From: Helianthus annuus
Taxonomy: Eukaryota > Streptophyta > Magnoliopsida > Asterales > Asteraceae
Direction: 5' to 3'
Length of the DNA stretch: 64,000 nucleotides
NCBI RefSeq assembly: GCF_002127325.2
Contig: NC_035433.2
Span: 125,456,088 to 125,520,087, forward strand
The notes beneath the pieces were generated by a model, which was given only the letters and a program-made list of their open reading frames with translations, did no database searches and was not told the origin of the DNA. Below are positions 44,917-56,643 of the stretch, piece after piece. The translations under genes were made by a program, and so were the position numbers. Position 1 is the stretch's first letter. Each line of letters starts with the position of its first letter.

Positions 44917-47682
44917 TTCTGTACATCAAAACAATGACACGTAATGAGAGACAGTCAAACAGTCAACAGGATTTCACACTTAGAAAAATTTCAATTTCTT
45001 GAAAAATTTCTAAGTGTTGAATCCTCGAAGGATGCTATTTGGCCATCGAAGGATTGAAGCATGGCTCGAAGGATGACAGATTGTTCGAAAGATGTTACTT
45101 TCCTCGAAGGATGACATTCCTTATCGAAGGATCATCTTTCGAAGAATCAAGAATTTGAAAGATGTCTTGATCATTCGAAAGGTCTGATCAATCGAAGGAT
45201 GAATCCTTCGAAAGGCCCTGTATCCTTCGAGTCTCACTTCGAAGGATAATATGTAATCCATCTTTCGAAGTTATGAGTCATCATCTTTCGTTTTGTTTTC
45301 CGGCAACACAGATCATCGGAAAATTTTCCGGTGGGATTTTTAGGATTGTTTCCGGTAATAGTTTCAAGTGGTTTTCAAGGATGTTTTAAGCCATAAAAAC
45401 AACAACACTAAAAACCATTTAAACATCAACATTTTAGATCAAACCGAACACTAATCCAACCCGGATAATAACCACAACCCAAAACCCCAAACAAGCTCTG
45501 TTTAATCCAACCCACAATCCTTGACAACAAGATTCAACCAAAACCTGTTATGAACATTATACTCATCAAAAAAGCTTATCATTAACATGTTTATAACATT
45601 TGCACATTACATCCATCACATGTCATTCATCTTTTTCAAAAGTTCAAGAACAAAGAAAAATTAGAAATACATGATCAAAGAGAATTATCCTAAGACAATG
45701 TTGTTTATAAACTGTATTAGGGATATCCTACCAAGAGTGTCGTTATAAAACATATAGTCTAAGCTTTGTTTTGATTTTGACAGAGTTTCGGGATGATCAG
45801 AGGTTTTTGAGTGATGAAGTTTGAAACTGTTATGTTGTTGTGAAGAAGATGACACCTTTATATAGTCTGACCTCGAAAGTCGAACTGTCTCGAAAGATCC
45901 ATGACCTTTCGAAAGATGTAAAGGTGATTCGAAAGATCAACTTTGGGTCGAAGGATCCCTATTTGGATCGAAGGATACCAGATATTTGAAAGATCTGGAT
46001 CGAAGGATACCAGATATTTGTTGTTATCCTTCGAAAGATATCTTTCAACCTTATCCATCTTTCAACAAGGTCTGATCAGCTCGAAAGATCAATTTGGTCA
46101 AATCCTTCGTTGACCAATTTATCTTTCGACTGAGATGATTGACTTTCATTGACTTTCATTGACTTTCATTGACCATCTGATCTTTCGAGGGCCATTGCTT
46201 CCTCGAAGGATCAGATTTCCACCAACACTTTGGATTTTTGGGAATTTCCAATTCAAACCCTTCAAATTTTTGAGGTTTTCAGAAATGACCATTTTGAAAA
46301 ATTGTCCGTTATGAAGTTTTGCAAAGGTTAGTTTTATGAAGTATCTCGGCTTGTCAGGTATCGGATTGAGCACCAACATCAGTTAATCAAAAATAATATT
46401 AAAATGAAAATCTTTTTGGATTTTGGATTTTGATAAAATAAAAGATAACAATTTTAATATCCTTTGAATGTTATCAAACAACATCACCGCTAATGTCGTG
46501 CTGATATGCACCAAACGACAAAACTGTTTAAAATAAGACAAGAAAAATTAAGCAGTAAGTAAATATGTACAAGCACAACAATATTTTTGCGAGTTTCTAG
46601 TGAAGAGAATCATATCAGCTTGCGGTCTTTTGTCAAAACACATTTCCTTTTAAAATTCTTTTACAGAAGTGGATAAGTATTCTACCACAATTACCGATAT
46701 TGTTATCCACTTAAACTCAACAATCAAGTGTAATCATAATACAATGAGATACATTTAAGGTATGATTTATACTTACCGACCGGTGTTCATCCACTCACGA
46801 CACATTCCTGTATCAAGGTATGCACGAGAGTTCATCTTACTGGGGAGTATACCATTTATCATCCGTTTTTAACGTATATAAAATGTGAACAAGTCACTTA
46901 TTTTGAAGTGAAAACAAGCCCTATGTGATAGAATCACTTATTGATGAGGAACTTGATTTTCGATGCATGAGGGCACAGGAGCAAGTCCGTGAACAGGTCA
47001 GTACTTCCGTACAGCAAAGAGACGAACTTGACTCCCGGATAAATGTGATATTTTATCACTTATTTTGTATGGACATGTGATTGTTTATCACTTATTGAGG
47101 TCGAATGCAGTATGAATTATGTACACGTATATATGGTATCATGGAAGAACTTAGACTTTGTCTTTTATAGAAACAACCATGATACCCAGATGATAAACAG
47201 CATAAACCCCGAATATCTCAAAACCTCGGCAATCTATCAAACGAAATTTCGGTACCAAGACCATATGCCAATGAGCGGTTCCCACGCGGTTTTCAGTTCG
47301 TTATGTTTATATCTCCTGCATACTTTAAAATGATCGTGAGTCTACCGGTACATCATTAGTAGAGCTACTTATCATTTTCTTTTCTTTTGATTTCTAGAAG
47401 CATGTTTCAACCGACCTCTGACGTAATATCACTTTCTCTTATATTACCAAGAAACTCATTTTTGTTTTTCTATTGTTTTTGTGTTTTTCTGAATTTTCTC
47501 CCCCTTAAATGCAGAAAGTAAATAAATTAAAGACATATTTTTGTATTTTTGTGGTTTTTCAATGTTTTTGTATTTTTCTTGAAACTTTCTCCCCCTAAAA
47601 TTCAAAAATAAAATAAAGTAAAAACATATTTTTGGATTTTGGTTTTAGAAAAATATTTACAAAAACGATTTCCCGATGTCGG
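44917..47682 (-). other. Copia spacer between pol and the 3' ORF
   Basis: About 2.8 kb without coding potential. Two clusters of TCGAARGAT-type motifs lie at about 45020-45300 and 45870-46210. A short tandem 'ttgactttca' x3 lies at 46140-46170. A promoter or long leader for separate expression of the 3' ORF would have to lie here; none is proven. Confidence 0.6.
45020..46210. repeat. Two clusters of TCGAARGAT motifs
   Basis: By eye about twelve exact copies (either strand) lie in 45020-45300 and about twelve in 45870-46210, often as ttcgaa palindromes such as atccttcgaaagat. The same words cluster in both LTRs and in the 5' leader (55250-55570). They are spaced irregularly, unlike a simple tandem satellite. 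Confidence 0.8.
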
Positions 47683-50600
47683 TTACTCTTGCTTCACCTT
47701 TATGCCGTTTACCAAAAGTAAATAATCAAATCTTGATTTATCAAATGCTTTGGTAAAAAGGTCGGCACGTTGGTGATCGGTATGAATGTGAACCACATCG
47801 ATAAGTCTCTTTTCAAAGCAATCACGTATGAAGTGATATTTAATATCGATGTGCTTCGTTTTTGAGTGCTGTACAGGATTTCTAGTGATCTGTAAAGCAG
47901 CTTCATTATCAACATAAATAGGAGTAGTTAGGAATTCAAAACCGTAGTCCCGCATCTGTTGTTGGATCCATAGAACCTGGGAGCAGCAACTAGACGCAGC
48001 AATGTATTCCGCTTCACATGTAGATGTAGCCACACATGTCTGCTTCTTGCACTGCCAAGTGACTAGGCGATTGCCTAAGAACTGACATCCTGCTGTAGTT
48101 GATTTGCCATCTTTCTTGCATCCGCCGAAATCAGAATCACTGTAAGCCTTGAGATCGAAGTTATCATCCTTAGGGTACCATAACCCGGTGTCAGGGCAAC
48201 CCTTCAGATAACGAAAAATCCTTTTGACAGCAGCATAGTGAGAGACCTTCGGATTCGCTTGGTACCTAGCGAGAAGACAAGTTGGATACATAATGTCGGG
48301 TCTTGATGCGGTGAGATACATTAAGGATCCAATCATAGCACGATAAAGTGAAGAATCCACAGCATCCCCTTTTTCATCCGGAGTAATCCCGTGATTCTGC
48401 GGAAGAGGAGTAGAAATTGGCTTCGAATCGGACATCTGGAACCGGCTCAAGATGTCTCCGACGTACTTGGTTTGATGGATAAAAATTCCAGATTCGGACT
48501 GATTAACTTGCAAACCCAAGAAGAACGTCATTTCACCCATCGCACTCATCTCGAATCGATCTTGCATCACCTTTTCAAATTCCTTTCATAGATTATCATC
48601 GGTAGAGCCAAAGATAATGTCATCGACATACACCTGTACCAACAGAAGATCTTCACCTTTTTCCTTGATGAAGAGGGTACAATCGATCAAACCCCGTCTA
48701 AACCCATTGCTCAGCAGGTAGGTAGACAGTGTCTCATACCAGGCTCTGGGTGCTTGATGAAGACCATATAACGCCTTGTTAAGTAATAAAACTCTGTCAG
48801 GATGTAATGGATCTTCAAACCCCGGTGGTTGCTCGACATATACTTCCTCTTCGACTACTCCGTGAAGAAAAGCACTTTTAACATCCATCTGGTACACCTT
48901 GAATTTCTTGAAGGATGCGTAGGCTAGAAAGATTCTAATAGCCTCCAGACGAGCAACAGGTGCATACACTTCATTGTAGTCAATACCTTCGATCTGACTG
49001 AAGCCTTGAACAACTAACCTTGCTTTGTTTCGGACAACAATCCCACGGTCGTCCTTCTTGCACTTAAACACCCAACGAGTTCCGATCTTCTTGTAGTTGT
49101 CGGGCCTATCAACCAATTTCCATACGCCCAACTTCTCGAACTGCTGAAGTTCTTCTTGCATGGCTTCCACCCAGGAATCATCTTTCAATGCCTCCTTCCA
49201 AGATCTAGGCTCTTCTTGGCTAACATAGCAGGCGAAAGACCAATCATTTTGTTGTCCTGATTCTCGTATCTCAGCATACAAGCCAGCATTTTCGTTATTT
49301 CTGATTTGATTCCTTGTCCTTACACCACTGAGAACATCACCTATAATATTCTGCTGAGGATGAATGTTATGAATTCGGGTTTCAGAAACTGGAGGAATTT
49401 CAACATTTGACCTCAAGTTATTGATATTTAAATTCCTGATATCATTCTGAAGCTGTTGAGTTGTAGAAGATGATGCATTTTCTTCTTGGATAATTGGCGC
49501 AGACACTGGATCCGTTGCTTCTGAAGTACCTTGAACCGGACGCAGTGCTTCACCATCATTTGCATCAACATACTCCTCATCTTTCGATGACAAATTGTAA
49601 TCGACAGCATCATTAAACACCTCATTTGAAACGAGATTGTTGACAGAAGAAGATGCTTGTGAGTCAACAATGATTGGACGAGCTAACTGAGAGCCAGTCG
49701 CATTCTCGCTTTCAGACAACATTTGAGCAATTGCATTGTCATCATCAAATGTCGGCAGATTAAATGAGTCGAAAAGACCATCATAATCGAACATCCATGG
49801 ATCTCCAGAAGGCTTCGGAGGATTAGAATATCTTTGAACTCTTACTTCACCCCATTCTTCAATCCTTTTGGTAGTCAGGTTCCATACTCGCAGATTAGGA
49901 GTAGCATACCCAAGGAAATAACCTTCGATAGCTTTGGCACCAAACTTCCCGTCAGGCTCAATCATGGTACATGGTGCACCAAAAGGTTCTAGATATTCCA
50001 AGTCAGGAGTCTTCTTGTGTAGGAGTTCGAAGCACGTTTTGCCATGTCTTTTCACTGTGAGAACCCTGTTTAACGTGTAGCAAGCCGAGGCAACAGCTTC
50101 AGTCCAGAATCGAACTGGAAGCTGAGACTCAACCAACATGGTTCTTGCAGTCTCAATTAAGGTTCTGTTCTTTCTTTCAGCGACTCCGTTTTGTTGTGGC
50201 GTGTACCGAGAGCTGTATTCATGAAGGATTCCTTTTGCAGCGCAAAATTCATCCATAACCCTGTTTTTGAACTCGGTTCCGTTGTCGCTTCGAATTCGCC
50301 TCACCTTTAGATTATAAAGATTTTCCAACAAGGTGATCAAATTCTTTAGAATTTCTGGAGTCTCACTCTTGTGAACCATGAAGTCAACCCATGAAAATCT
50401 TGAATAGTCATCAGTAACTACCAAGCAGAAAACCTCCCTGTGCACACTCTTGTGTTTGACTGGGCCGAAAAGGTCCATATGCAGACGTTCGAGTGGCATG
50501 TTTACAGTGTTAACCTTTTTAAATGGATGTGATTTCTTGATTTGCTTCCCTTTCTGACACGGCACACAGACATCTTGAAGTTGAAAATTCTTCACATTGA

Positions 50601-50763
50601 CACCTCTCACCAAATTGTTTTTGACAAGGTGATTCATTTTTCTGAGGTGAATATGACCCATCCATCTGTGCCAAGAGATCGTCTCCTTTTCAGTGGCTTT
50701 TGAAATAAAGCAAGTAACTTGTTTGGACTGAGTTATTGCTTGACTCATATCAAGGACATACAA
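47683..50763 (-). pseudogene. Copia integrase, reverse transcriptase and RNase H
   Basis: From 50763 the integrase finger ([26 protein letters not shown]) is followed by the catalytic D, D and E regions: [19 protein letters not shown] and [13 protein letters not shown]. After an acidic linker the RT begins ([46 protein letters not shown], catalytic YVDDIIFGS). A TGA at 48586 interrupts just past the catalytic motif; the same frame resumes with RNase H (YSDSDFGGCKKDGKSTTAGC, ATSTCEAEYIAAS, YVDNEAALQITRN) to 47683. So a single nonsense codon separates RT from RNase H, while all catalytic motifs are intact. Confidence 0.9.
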
Positions 50764-50796
50764 ATCATTAACTCTTGGTGCTGATAAGAGAATCCA

Positions 50797-51129
50797 TTAT
50801 GCGGGAATCTTGAATCTTGGCTTTAGCACATAACAACCGGCATCATCAAAATGCACGGTGAACTTCTTGTCGCAGATCTGAGAAACACTCAGGAGATTGT
50901 GATCCAACTGTTGCACATAATTGATTTTGTCGAAACTCACAATTCCATTTGAGATCATTCCCTCGCTGGTGATATACCCTCCTTTGTCTCCAGCAAACAC
51001 AACATATCCTCCTCTTATACTTCGCACATCGAAAAGAAGACGATAGTCGCCCGTCATGTGCCTGGAAGCCCCACTATCAACAATCCAAAGACTATTAATA
51101 GTTCCTCCTGGAGTCGCCTGCACATGCAA
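50797..51129 (-). pseudogene. Copia aspartic protease
   Basis: The frame contains the catalytic WIVDSGASRHMTG and a typical copia protease body (YVQQLDHNLLSVSQICD). It ends at a TAA at 50797 in the same frame as the integrase ORF that restarts at 50763, so one nonsense codon cuts protease from integrase. Upstream, a stop lies immediately before this frame while gag ends in another frame, so protease/pol would need a frame change or stop bypass even in an intact relative. Confidence 0.85.
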
Positions 51130-51137
51130 CTAACTTA

Positions 51138-53798
51138 TCAGTTTGAGAGGGGGACCCAAGCCTTTGTGGACTTGGGTCGTCCTTGATCATCAAGGAAAGT
51201 GATTTCAATCACTTGATGATTAGGAAAAAGAACCTGTGGTGCTCCCCCTGATTGAATTACCTGTTTTTGTTTCCAAGCTGTTTGTCCTTTACCAGTATTT
51301 GTATTAATTGTTTTAGCATTTACTGGTTTTACAGTTGTAGATTTTGCTTGTACAGGTTTTTCTTCTTTGACCTCTGATTTTAAGGCATTTTCAATTACCT
51401 TTTGGTTCTTTTGTTTTAACTTCTTTTCCCTTTCTTTCAAGACACGTGGGTCTTGTTTCGGGGAAACAGGTCGTTTTTGGTAATTGGTTTCTTGGGGAGC
51501 ACTCGTTTTTGACTTCAACTTTTGCAGGTATGGGCAGTATCTTACAATATGCCCAACTGTGCCACATTCAAAACATGTTCTCCGCTCTACAAACCTCGGA
51601 GAAACATGTTGATGACCAGACGGAGAACCAGACAATGAACTTTGTGATCTAGACGTACTAGGACCTAAATCACATCCGTTGGTGTGTTGGGTGTAATTGT
51701 TCTGATCATTTCGTTTTAAAATTCTAACTTGTTTTACAAAATCAACGTTAGATTTATCCTGAAATGTTTCAAGTTTGTCTGAACCAGTGGATCCAACAAA
51801 GTTCATTTTTGGTTCTTGTCTCTTAACAGGAGCTCTTTTGTTTTGCACCTTTTGTTGTTGAACCTTAGGTTGCTCAACCCTTGATTATTGAATTTTAGGT
51901 TGTGCAGCCTTAGGTTGAGTAGCCTTAGACTGTTCAACTTTAGGTTGTTGAACCTTTGGTTGTTCAGTCTTAGACTGCTGAACTTTAGGTGCTTGAACAT
52001 TCTTGTTCTGAGCCTTCTTTCCCTGTACCTTACCCTTTCTGGAGTTGACTTGTTGTTTTCGCTCAATTGGTAGTTTTTGGTTTCCGTATTGTTTTCTAAT
52101 TTGTTCACACGGAATTGGATCACATTGAGTTACTGTAACTTTGCCACTTTTGTTCCCCAAAAACTTATCAGTGCATCCTTCAAAAATTTGCTCAATTAAA
52201 TCTTGATTTACATTTTTAATTGGAAAATCTTTGTTAGAGTAGATTTTGCTATCTCCTTTGAGCGTATACAACAAGTTATTCCCTTCAGAGCTAACTACAA
52301 GGGATTCCATTGCTTTTGACATTTCAGTCTTACTCGGTTTCACTGGTGGATCACACAGAATGTGATTCTCGATAGGAATATCTGTTGTAACCGAGTTAGA
52401 CTGTTGTTTCACAATTTCTTCAGATTCATCGTCCGAAGAATCAGCATCCTCAATAATGGGAGAACTCTGTTCCTTAACACACGATGATTCTGTCACTTTC
52501 TCAGATTCTGATTGACCCGAGGATGATGTACCAGTTGTGAACCCGAGGCCTGCTGCAAAGTCATCTAGACCGAGTGGCACAGTAGGTTCAAAACGGGGCA
52601 TATCCTCGTCATCAGGCAACTTGGAGTAATTGTGATTCATCGGGGGAGGACATGATTTGTAACCAATACATTTTGCATCCCCCTTTTTCTTTTGAACATC
52701 AATAATGTGATCCAAAACATAGCGGGAATTGGAATAGCTTTCCAATTTCTGCTTAATTGTCTCACATTCACATCGAGCTGTTGCTAACTCTACCATTTGC
52801 TTTTCAATTGTGTCAATTAGATTATTGTTAGCATGTTGTTTTCTCAAAACAGCCTTTTGTAATTCAGAAACATCATGTTTTAATGACGCAATTGTTGCTT
52901 TAAACTCCTTTTCATTTCTGGTTAAAAACAAGTTAGCTTCGGTTGCTTTAGAAAGATCTACAATCAATTCTTGATTGTGTTTGTGCGTGATTTCAAACTG
53001 AATTTCCTTTTCTGCATATTCTAAACACTTTGCACATTCAACAGAAGCAGAAATAGAGTCAGAGTTAGTATCACATACCTGAGAGGTTTGACCTTCTACA
53101 TGAGCCATAAAGGCTGTATGAAAAGAAAAAGATCCATCTTCAGAGAAAAACTGAGCAAGCTTCTCGGAAGTTCCAGCAGATTTCTGGCAAAGAATAGATC
53201 TCCTCTTGCATAATGCTTCAGCTTCAGCCAAAAGCTCATCAACCTCCAAATCTAAAGCATCACTTGATAAATCAACAGCATCAAGTGATTCCCCATCCAT
53301 GCTCCCACTATAACCCGAACTATCTTCATCTTCCGAAGATTCACCAGCAGATACGGGTTCAACTACCTTTTCAACCACATTAGCATAACATGCTGTTCCA
53401 CCATTTCCTCCTTCTCCGAGCTGAAGATTCCAGTTGCATATTTCATCAGCTTGAACAACTAATCCTCTGTGGGGATTGGTGTTTGTGGAACCAGATGTAT
53501 TTCCTCCAACGGGAACTATTGATCTGTCAGAATTGTTGTTCTGTTGCTGTTGTGGCTGTCTTTGATTCCTGAAGGGATTCTGATTGCCTTGCTTAGGTGG
53601 CTTCTGACACTCCCGCTTGAAATGACCCTTTTCACCACAATTGAAGCAAGTGACAACATTCTTATCAAAACCATACTTGGTGTTGTTGTTGCTTTCCAAG
53701 TTGGTTCTCCCAGTCCTTTCCATAAACTCCTTTGCTCTTCGAATTGCACTAGCAAGAGCCCATTTGATATCCATCATCTCAAACTCTTCTTTATCCAC
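51138..53798 (-). pseudogene. Copia gag C-terminal region with two zinc knuckles
   Basis: The first CCHC knuckle (CFNCGEKGHFKREC) is near the start, followed by a Q/N-rich stretch, acidic serine-rich stretches and a long coiled coil (IASLKHDVSELQKAVLRKQH). The tail is a lysine-glutamine repeat (QPKVQQPKVEQSKATQPK). A TAA at 51885 interrupts; the same frame continues at 51848 to a second knuckle (CFECGTVGHIVRYC) and ends at 51138. The region is much longer than a usual copia nucleocapsid. Long gag extensions with coiled coils are known for Sirevirus-type elements. The repeat tail may act in RNA binding (inference). Confidence 0.8.
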
Positions 53799-53814
53799 TT
53801 GCTGATAATCTTCA

Positions 53815-55128
53815 TTAGTTAGATTGATATTCCCAATCTGACCTGCAACTAATCAAAAAATAAGCACTAACCAAGGTATTCAACATCTCCATATGCTCCT
53901 TGGCTATTTCGACAGTGACTTTGGAAAAGTTGGAAGTGTCTAATCTGACTGTGTTCGGATTGGAAGTGGCTTGAAAGTTTGAAGAGTTTCCATAAAACCC
54001 TTGCTGTTGCGGTTGTTGCTGCTGAGCTCTGCTTGGGTCTAAGAAAGGCGGTGGTGTGAATTGCTGAGCTGTCTGTTGTTGTTGAGAAGAAGAATCTGGT
54101 CTTGAATACATCATCGTGTATGCTGAAGGATCAAACTGATTTGTTGTGGAAGGTCCGGTGTTTGAGATGAAAGCTGTTTGAAGCTTCGCATGTTGAGAGG
54201 CTGGTTTTTCTCCACTAATACCACCTGCAATCCCATAGTACATCTCTGGATTCTGAGGAGTTATTGTTCTTTTTGCCTTTAGCTTTTCTTGTACATCTTT
54301 GTTCTCCAATTTTTGAATTAACTCATAAACGGTGATTGTGTCCAGAACACCATTTTCCTTGAGAATTTCAAGATAACCGCTCCATTTTGCTGGTAAGCTA
54401 TCAGCAAATCTCTTCACCATTTCTTGTGGAGTGGCAGTGACTCTAAAAGCAAACATTTCACTCAACAGATGATGGAACCTTGTAGACAACTCTGCCAAAC
54501 CCTCGTTCTCCATACACGTGAAACCTTCAAACTCTTTCTTCAGCAATTCTTGCTTGATCTTCCTAGACTGAGCATTTCCTTCACATCGTAATGTGAGCAT
54601 ATCCCACAAGCTTTTAGTAGTCGTGCAGTAAACAAACTGGTGGTATATGTCTCTGTGAAGAGCTTGCGTGAGAATCATGAATGCTTTCTTTTCCAACTCA
54701 AATTTATTCTTATCATCATCAGACATAGTGCTGTAAGTTTCTGGATTAGATCCTGCAACTTCCAACTCATTTTCAAATGGAGTGAAGAAACACATCCATA
54801 GATCTTGACCTTGCCCCTGAACATAAGTTCTCAGCCTTTCTTTCCACCATCCCCAATCATTGATGTGATTTAGTTTTGGCGGTTTTGTGCTTGTACCAGT
54901 TTCACTGTCGTTCTGCATCATGGCTTGAATGCTGCTGCTTTGATTTATGACCAATGCCCATTGATTTGCAGTTATCATTGCAGCTTGAGGTGGGGCAATA
55001 GCCTGCATCCATGCAGTTTTGTTGAACTCTGACGCAGATTGCGTGGCTGATGATTGCGTAGCTGATGATTGTGGAGTCAAAGTTATTGTAGTCCACGCGG
55101 ATGGATCCCACTGACCGTTTGTTCCCAT
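53815..55128 (-). pseudogene. Copia gag N-terminal region
   Basis: Begins at an ATG at 55128 just 3' of the leader; the first ~75 residues are S/T/Q-rich. The capsid-like part includes WGWWKERLRTYVQGQGQDLW, FELEKKAFMILTQALHRDIY and FADSLPAKWSGYLEIL, like the UBN2/gag-polypeptide of copia elements. It is followed by a Q-rich stretch. Near 53860 a run of six T on the coding strand shifts the frame by one base relative to the zinc-knuckle ORF that follows, so the 437-residue frame ends early at 53815. Confidence 0.85.
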
Positions 55129-55947
55129 TTTATAAAAATTAATATATTAAGTGAAAATTGATTTAAAAATTTGAAAAACAAGTTTTTCTTTTTGAAAATT
55201 CAATGTTCACAAACTATGTTAATATGTGGAAATGAACAAACAGCCGAAGGATACTGGATCGAAAGACCTGAAAGACACAACTGTTAACTTAAACAGATAA
55301 GAATCGAAAGATAACACCTGTTCGAAGGATCAACAGTGTTCGAAAGATCACTGTTGAATTTCGAACAATGACTTCGAAAGATTCTCCAAGACGAAGGATC
55401 CTTATCTTTCGAAAAGAAACAGTAGCTCGAACGATATATCCTTCGAAAAGATTCCTTGGCTCGAAAGATAACTCACAGACTTCGAAAGATGTTCGAAGGA
55501 TGGGTATCTGTCAAACCTCCTTGATCGAAAGATGATCTTTCGACTTCGAAGGATATCTTTCGAACACAACTGACACACTGACACAAAGTAGACAGGTTGG
55601 TGAAAAGGTGATGGGGTTGGTAGACAACTTTCGGCAGAAGGTATGTTCAGACCTCAACTTTCTACCAACTCAGATTTGACTTTTAAAATATTGCCCAAAA
55701 AGGAAGCTTCTTATCCAGAAACCGGTCACCGGAGTAAGCCGGAATTTTGGCCGGAAATTACCAAACCTTTTAGAACAAGATTTTAAGTTACCCAAACCTT
55801 CCCTTAACACACCCGGTTAGTTTAGAACACGTTTTTAAGTTTATAAAAGCAAGAAAAACACCAAAAACGGGTGCTAAACCAAGTGAGTTTTGTCCAAACA
55901 CTCCAAAGTCTTGTACAAACCCGGTTTTTAACAAGGAAAAGAGCCAC
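55129..55947 (-). other. Copia 5' leader with TCGAARGAT cluster
   Basis: Untranslated leader between the primer-binding site and the gag ATG. About thirteen exact TCGAARGAT or reverse-complement copies lie in 55250-55570. The rest is A-rich and carries ccggt words. Packaging and dimer signals would be expected here, but none can be assigned. Confidence 0.65.
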
Positions 55948-55960
55948 GGCTCTGATACCA
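55948..55960 (-). other. Copia primer-binding site
   Basis: Coding strand TGGTATCAGAGCC, two bases from the 5' LTR end. It is complementary to the 3' end of plant initiator methionine tRNA and is the standard copia primer site. Confidence 0.95.
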
Positions 55961-55962
55961 CT

Positions 55963-56638
55963 TGTAGGTCCCTCGAAGGTTGAGGTTAAACCTTATCCTT
56001 GTTATGTTTAACACTCTAGCAAGTGCGGAATCCAAGCTAGAATGCAAACCGATAGTTTATATGAAAGCACAAGCAACAAAGAGAAAGAGTAGACACACAA
56101 GATATCAAAGTTTTCTCTTGTATTTCAGTGGACACGGTTACAGCCCTTGACCAAACTGAAAATGCTCTCTACAAGACTTGGTTCACTCACATACACTATC
56201 AAAGGACTCTCTGATGTCTAGATGTCTAACTGTGAAGTGAAACCATACATGGTATATATATACCCATAACAGATTGCATGCTCGAAGGATAAGATAGTCT
56301 GGTCGAAAGATCATCTATCGACCAGAATCATACCGAAGGATCCATACATACCTCGAAGGATGATATATCCTTCGAGGTCCATCTGTATCCATCGAAGGTT
56401 GTCTTTCGAGGTCATCGAAGGATATAAATATCCTTCGATGACATCCTTCGAACACAAACAAACTTACACACTAAGTGTTGACTGTTTGGCCAAGTCAAAC
56501 CAGGAGGATGGTTGACTTGGTCAAACTTACAATCAAACACATAAACAAACCAACACAAGACGTAAACACGATTAACAAAAGACATCGTCTTATAACATTA
56601 CAAAATACAGACAAAGTACAGACACAAGTGCACCAACA
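55963..56638 (-). repeat. Copia 5' LTR
   Basis: Same 676-bp length and sequence as 40013-40688 apart from one base seen by eye. The adjacent acccg (56639-56643) is the target duplication. It includes the same seven TCGAARGAT motifs. Confidence 0.95.
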
Positions 56639-56643
56639 ACCCG

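Larger units (their letters stand above)
40013..56638 (-). mobile_element. Giant Ty1/copia (Sirevirus-like) element with an extra 3' ORF
   Basis: Two 676-bp LTRs (TG...CA) bound a 16,626-bp element on the minus strand. A perfect 5-bp duplication acccg (40008-40012 and 56639-56643) marks insertion into the Athila RT. Primer-binding site TGGTATCAGAGCC lies two bases inside the 5' LTR, and a purine tract (agggggagtt) abuts the 3' LTR. The order gag, two zinc knuckles, protease, integrase, RT, RNase H is copia. The long gag with coiled coil and an ORF in the envelope position suggest the Sirevirus/Maximus group (inference). Copia elements are usually 5-10 kb; the excess here is the long gag, a 2.8-kb spacer and a ~4-kb 3' ORF. 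The LTRs differ at one base by eye. Stops and frameshifts disable gag, pol and the 3' ORF. Confidence 0.92.

Noticed and set aside
40320..46210. TTCGAA-rich motifs read as heat-shock elements
   Set aside because: Heat-shock elements need TTC and GAA separated by two bases (TTCnnGAA); here they are directly joined, so the consensus is not met.
53845..53875. A GT...AG-bounded 29-nt 'intron' between the two gag ORFs
   Set aside because: It is far shorter than any plant intron I know of, and a single extra T in a six-T run explains the frame change more simply.
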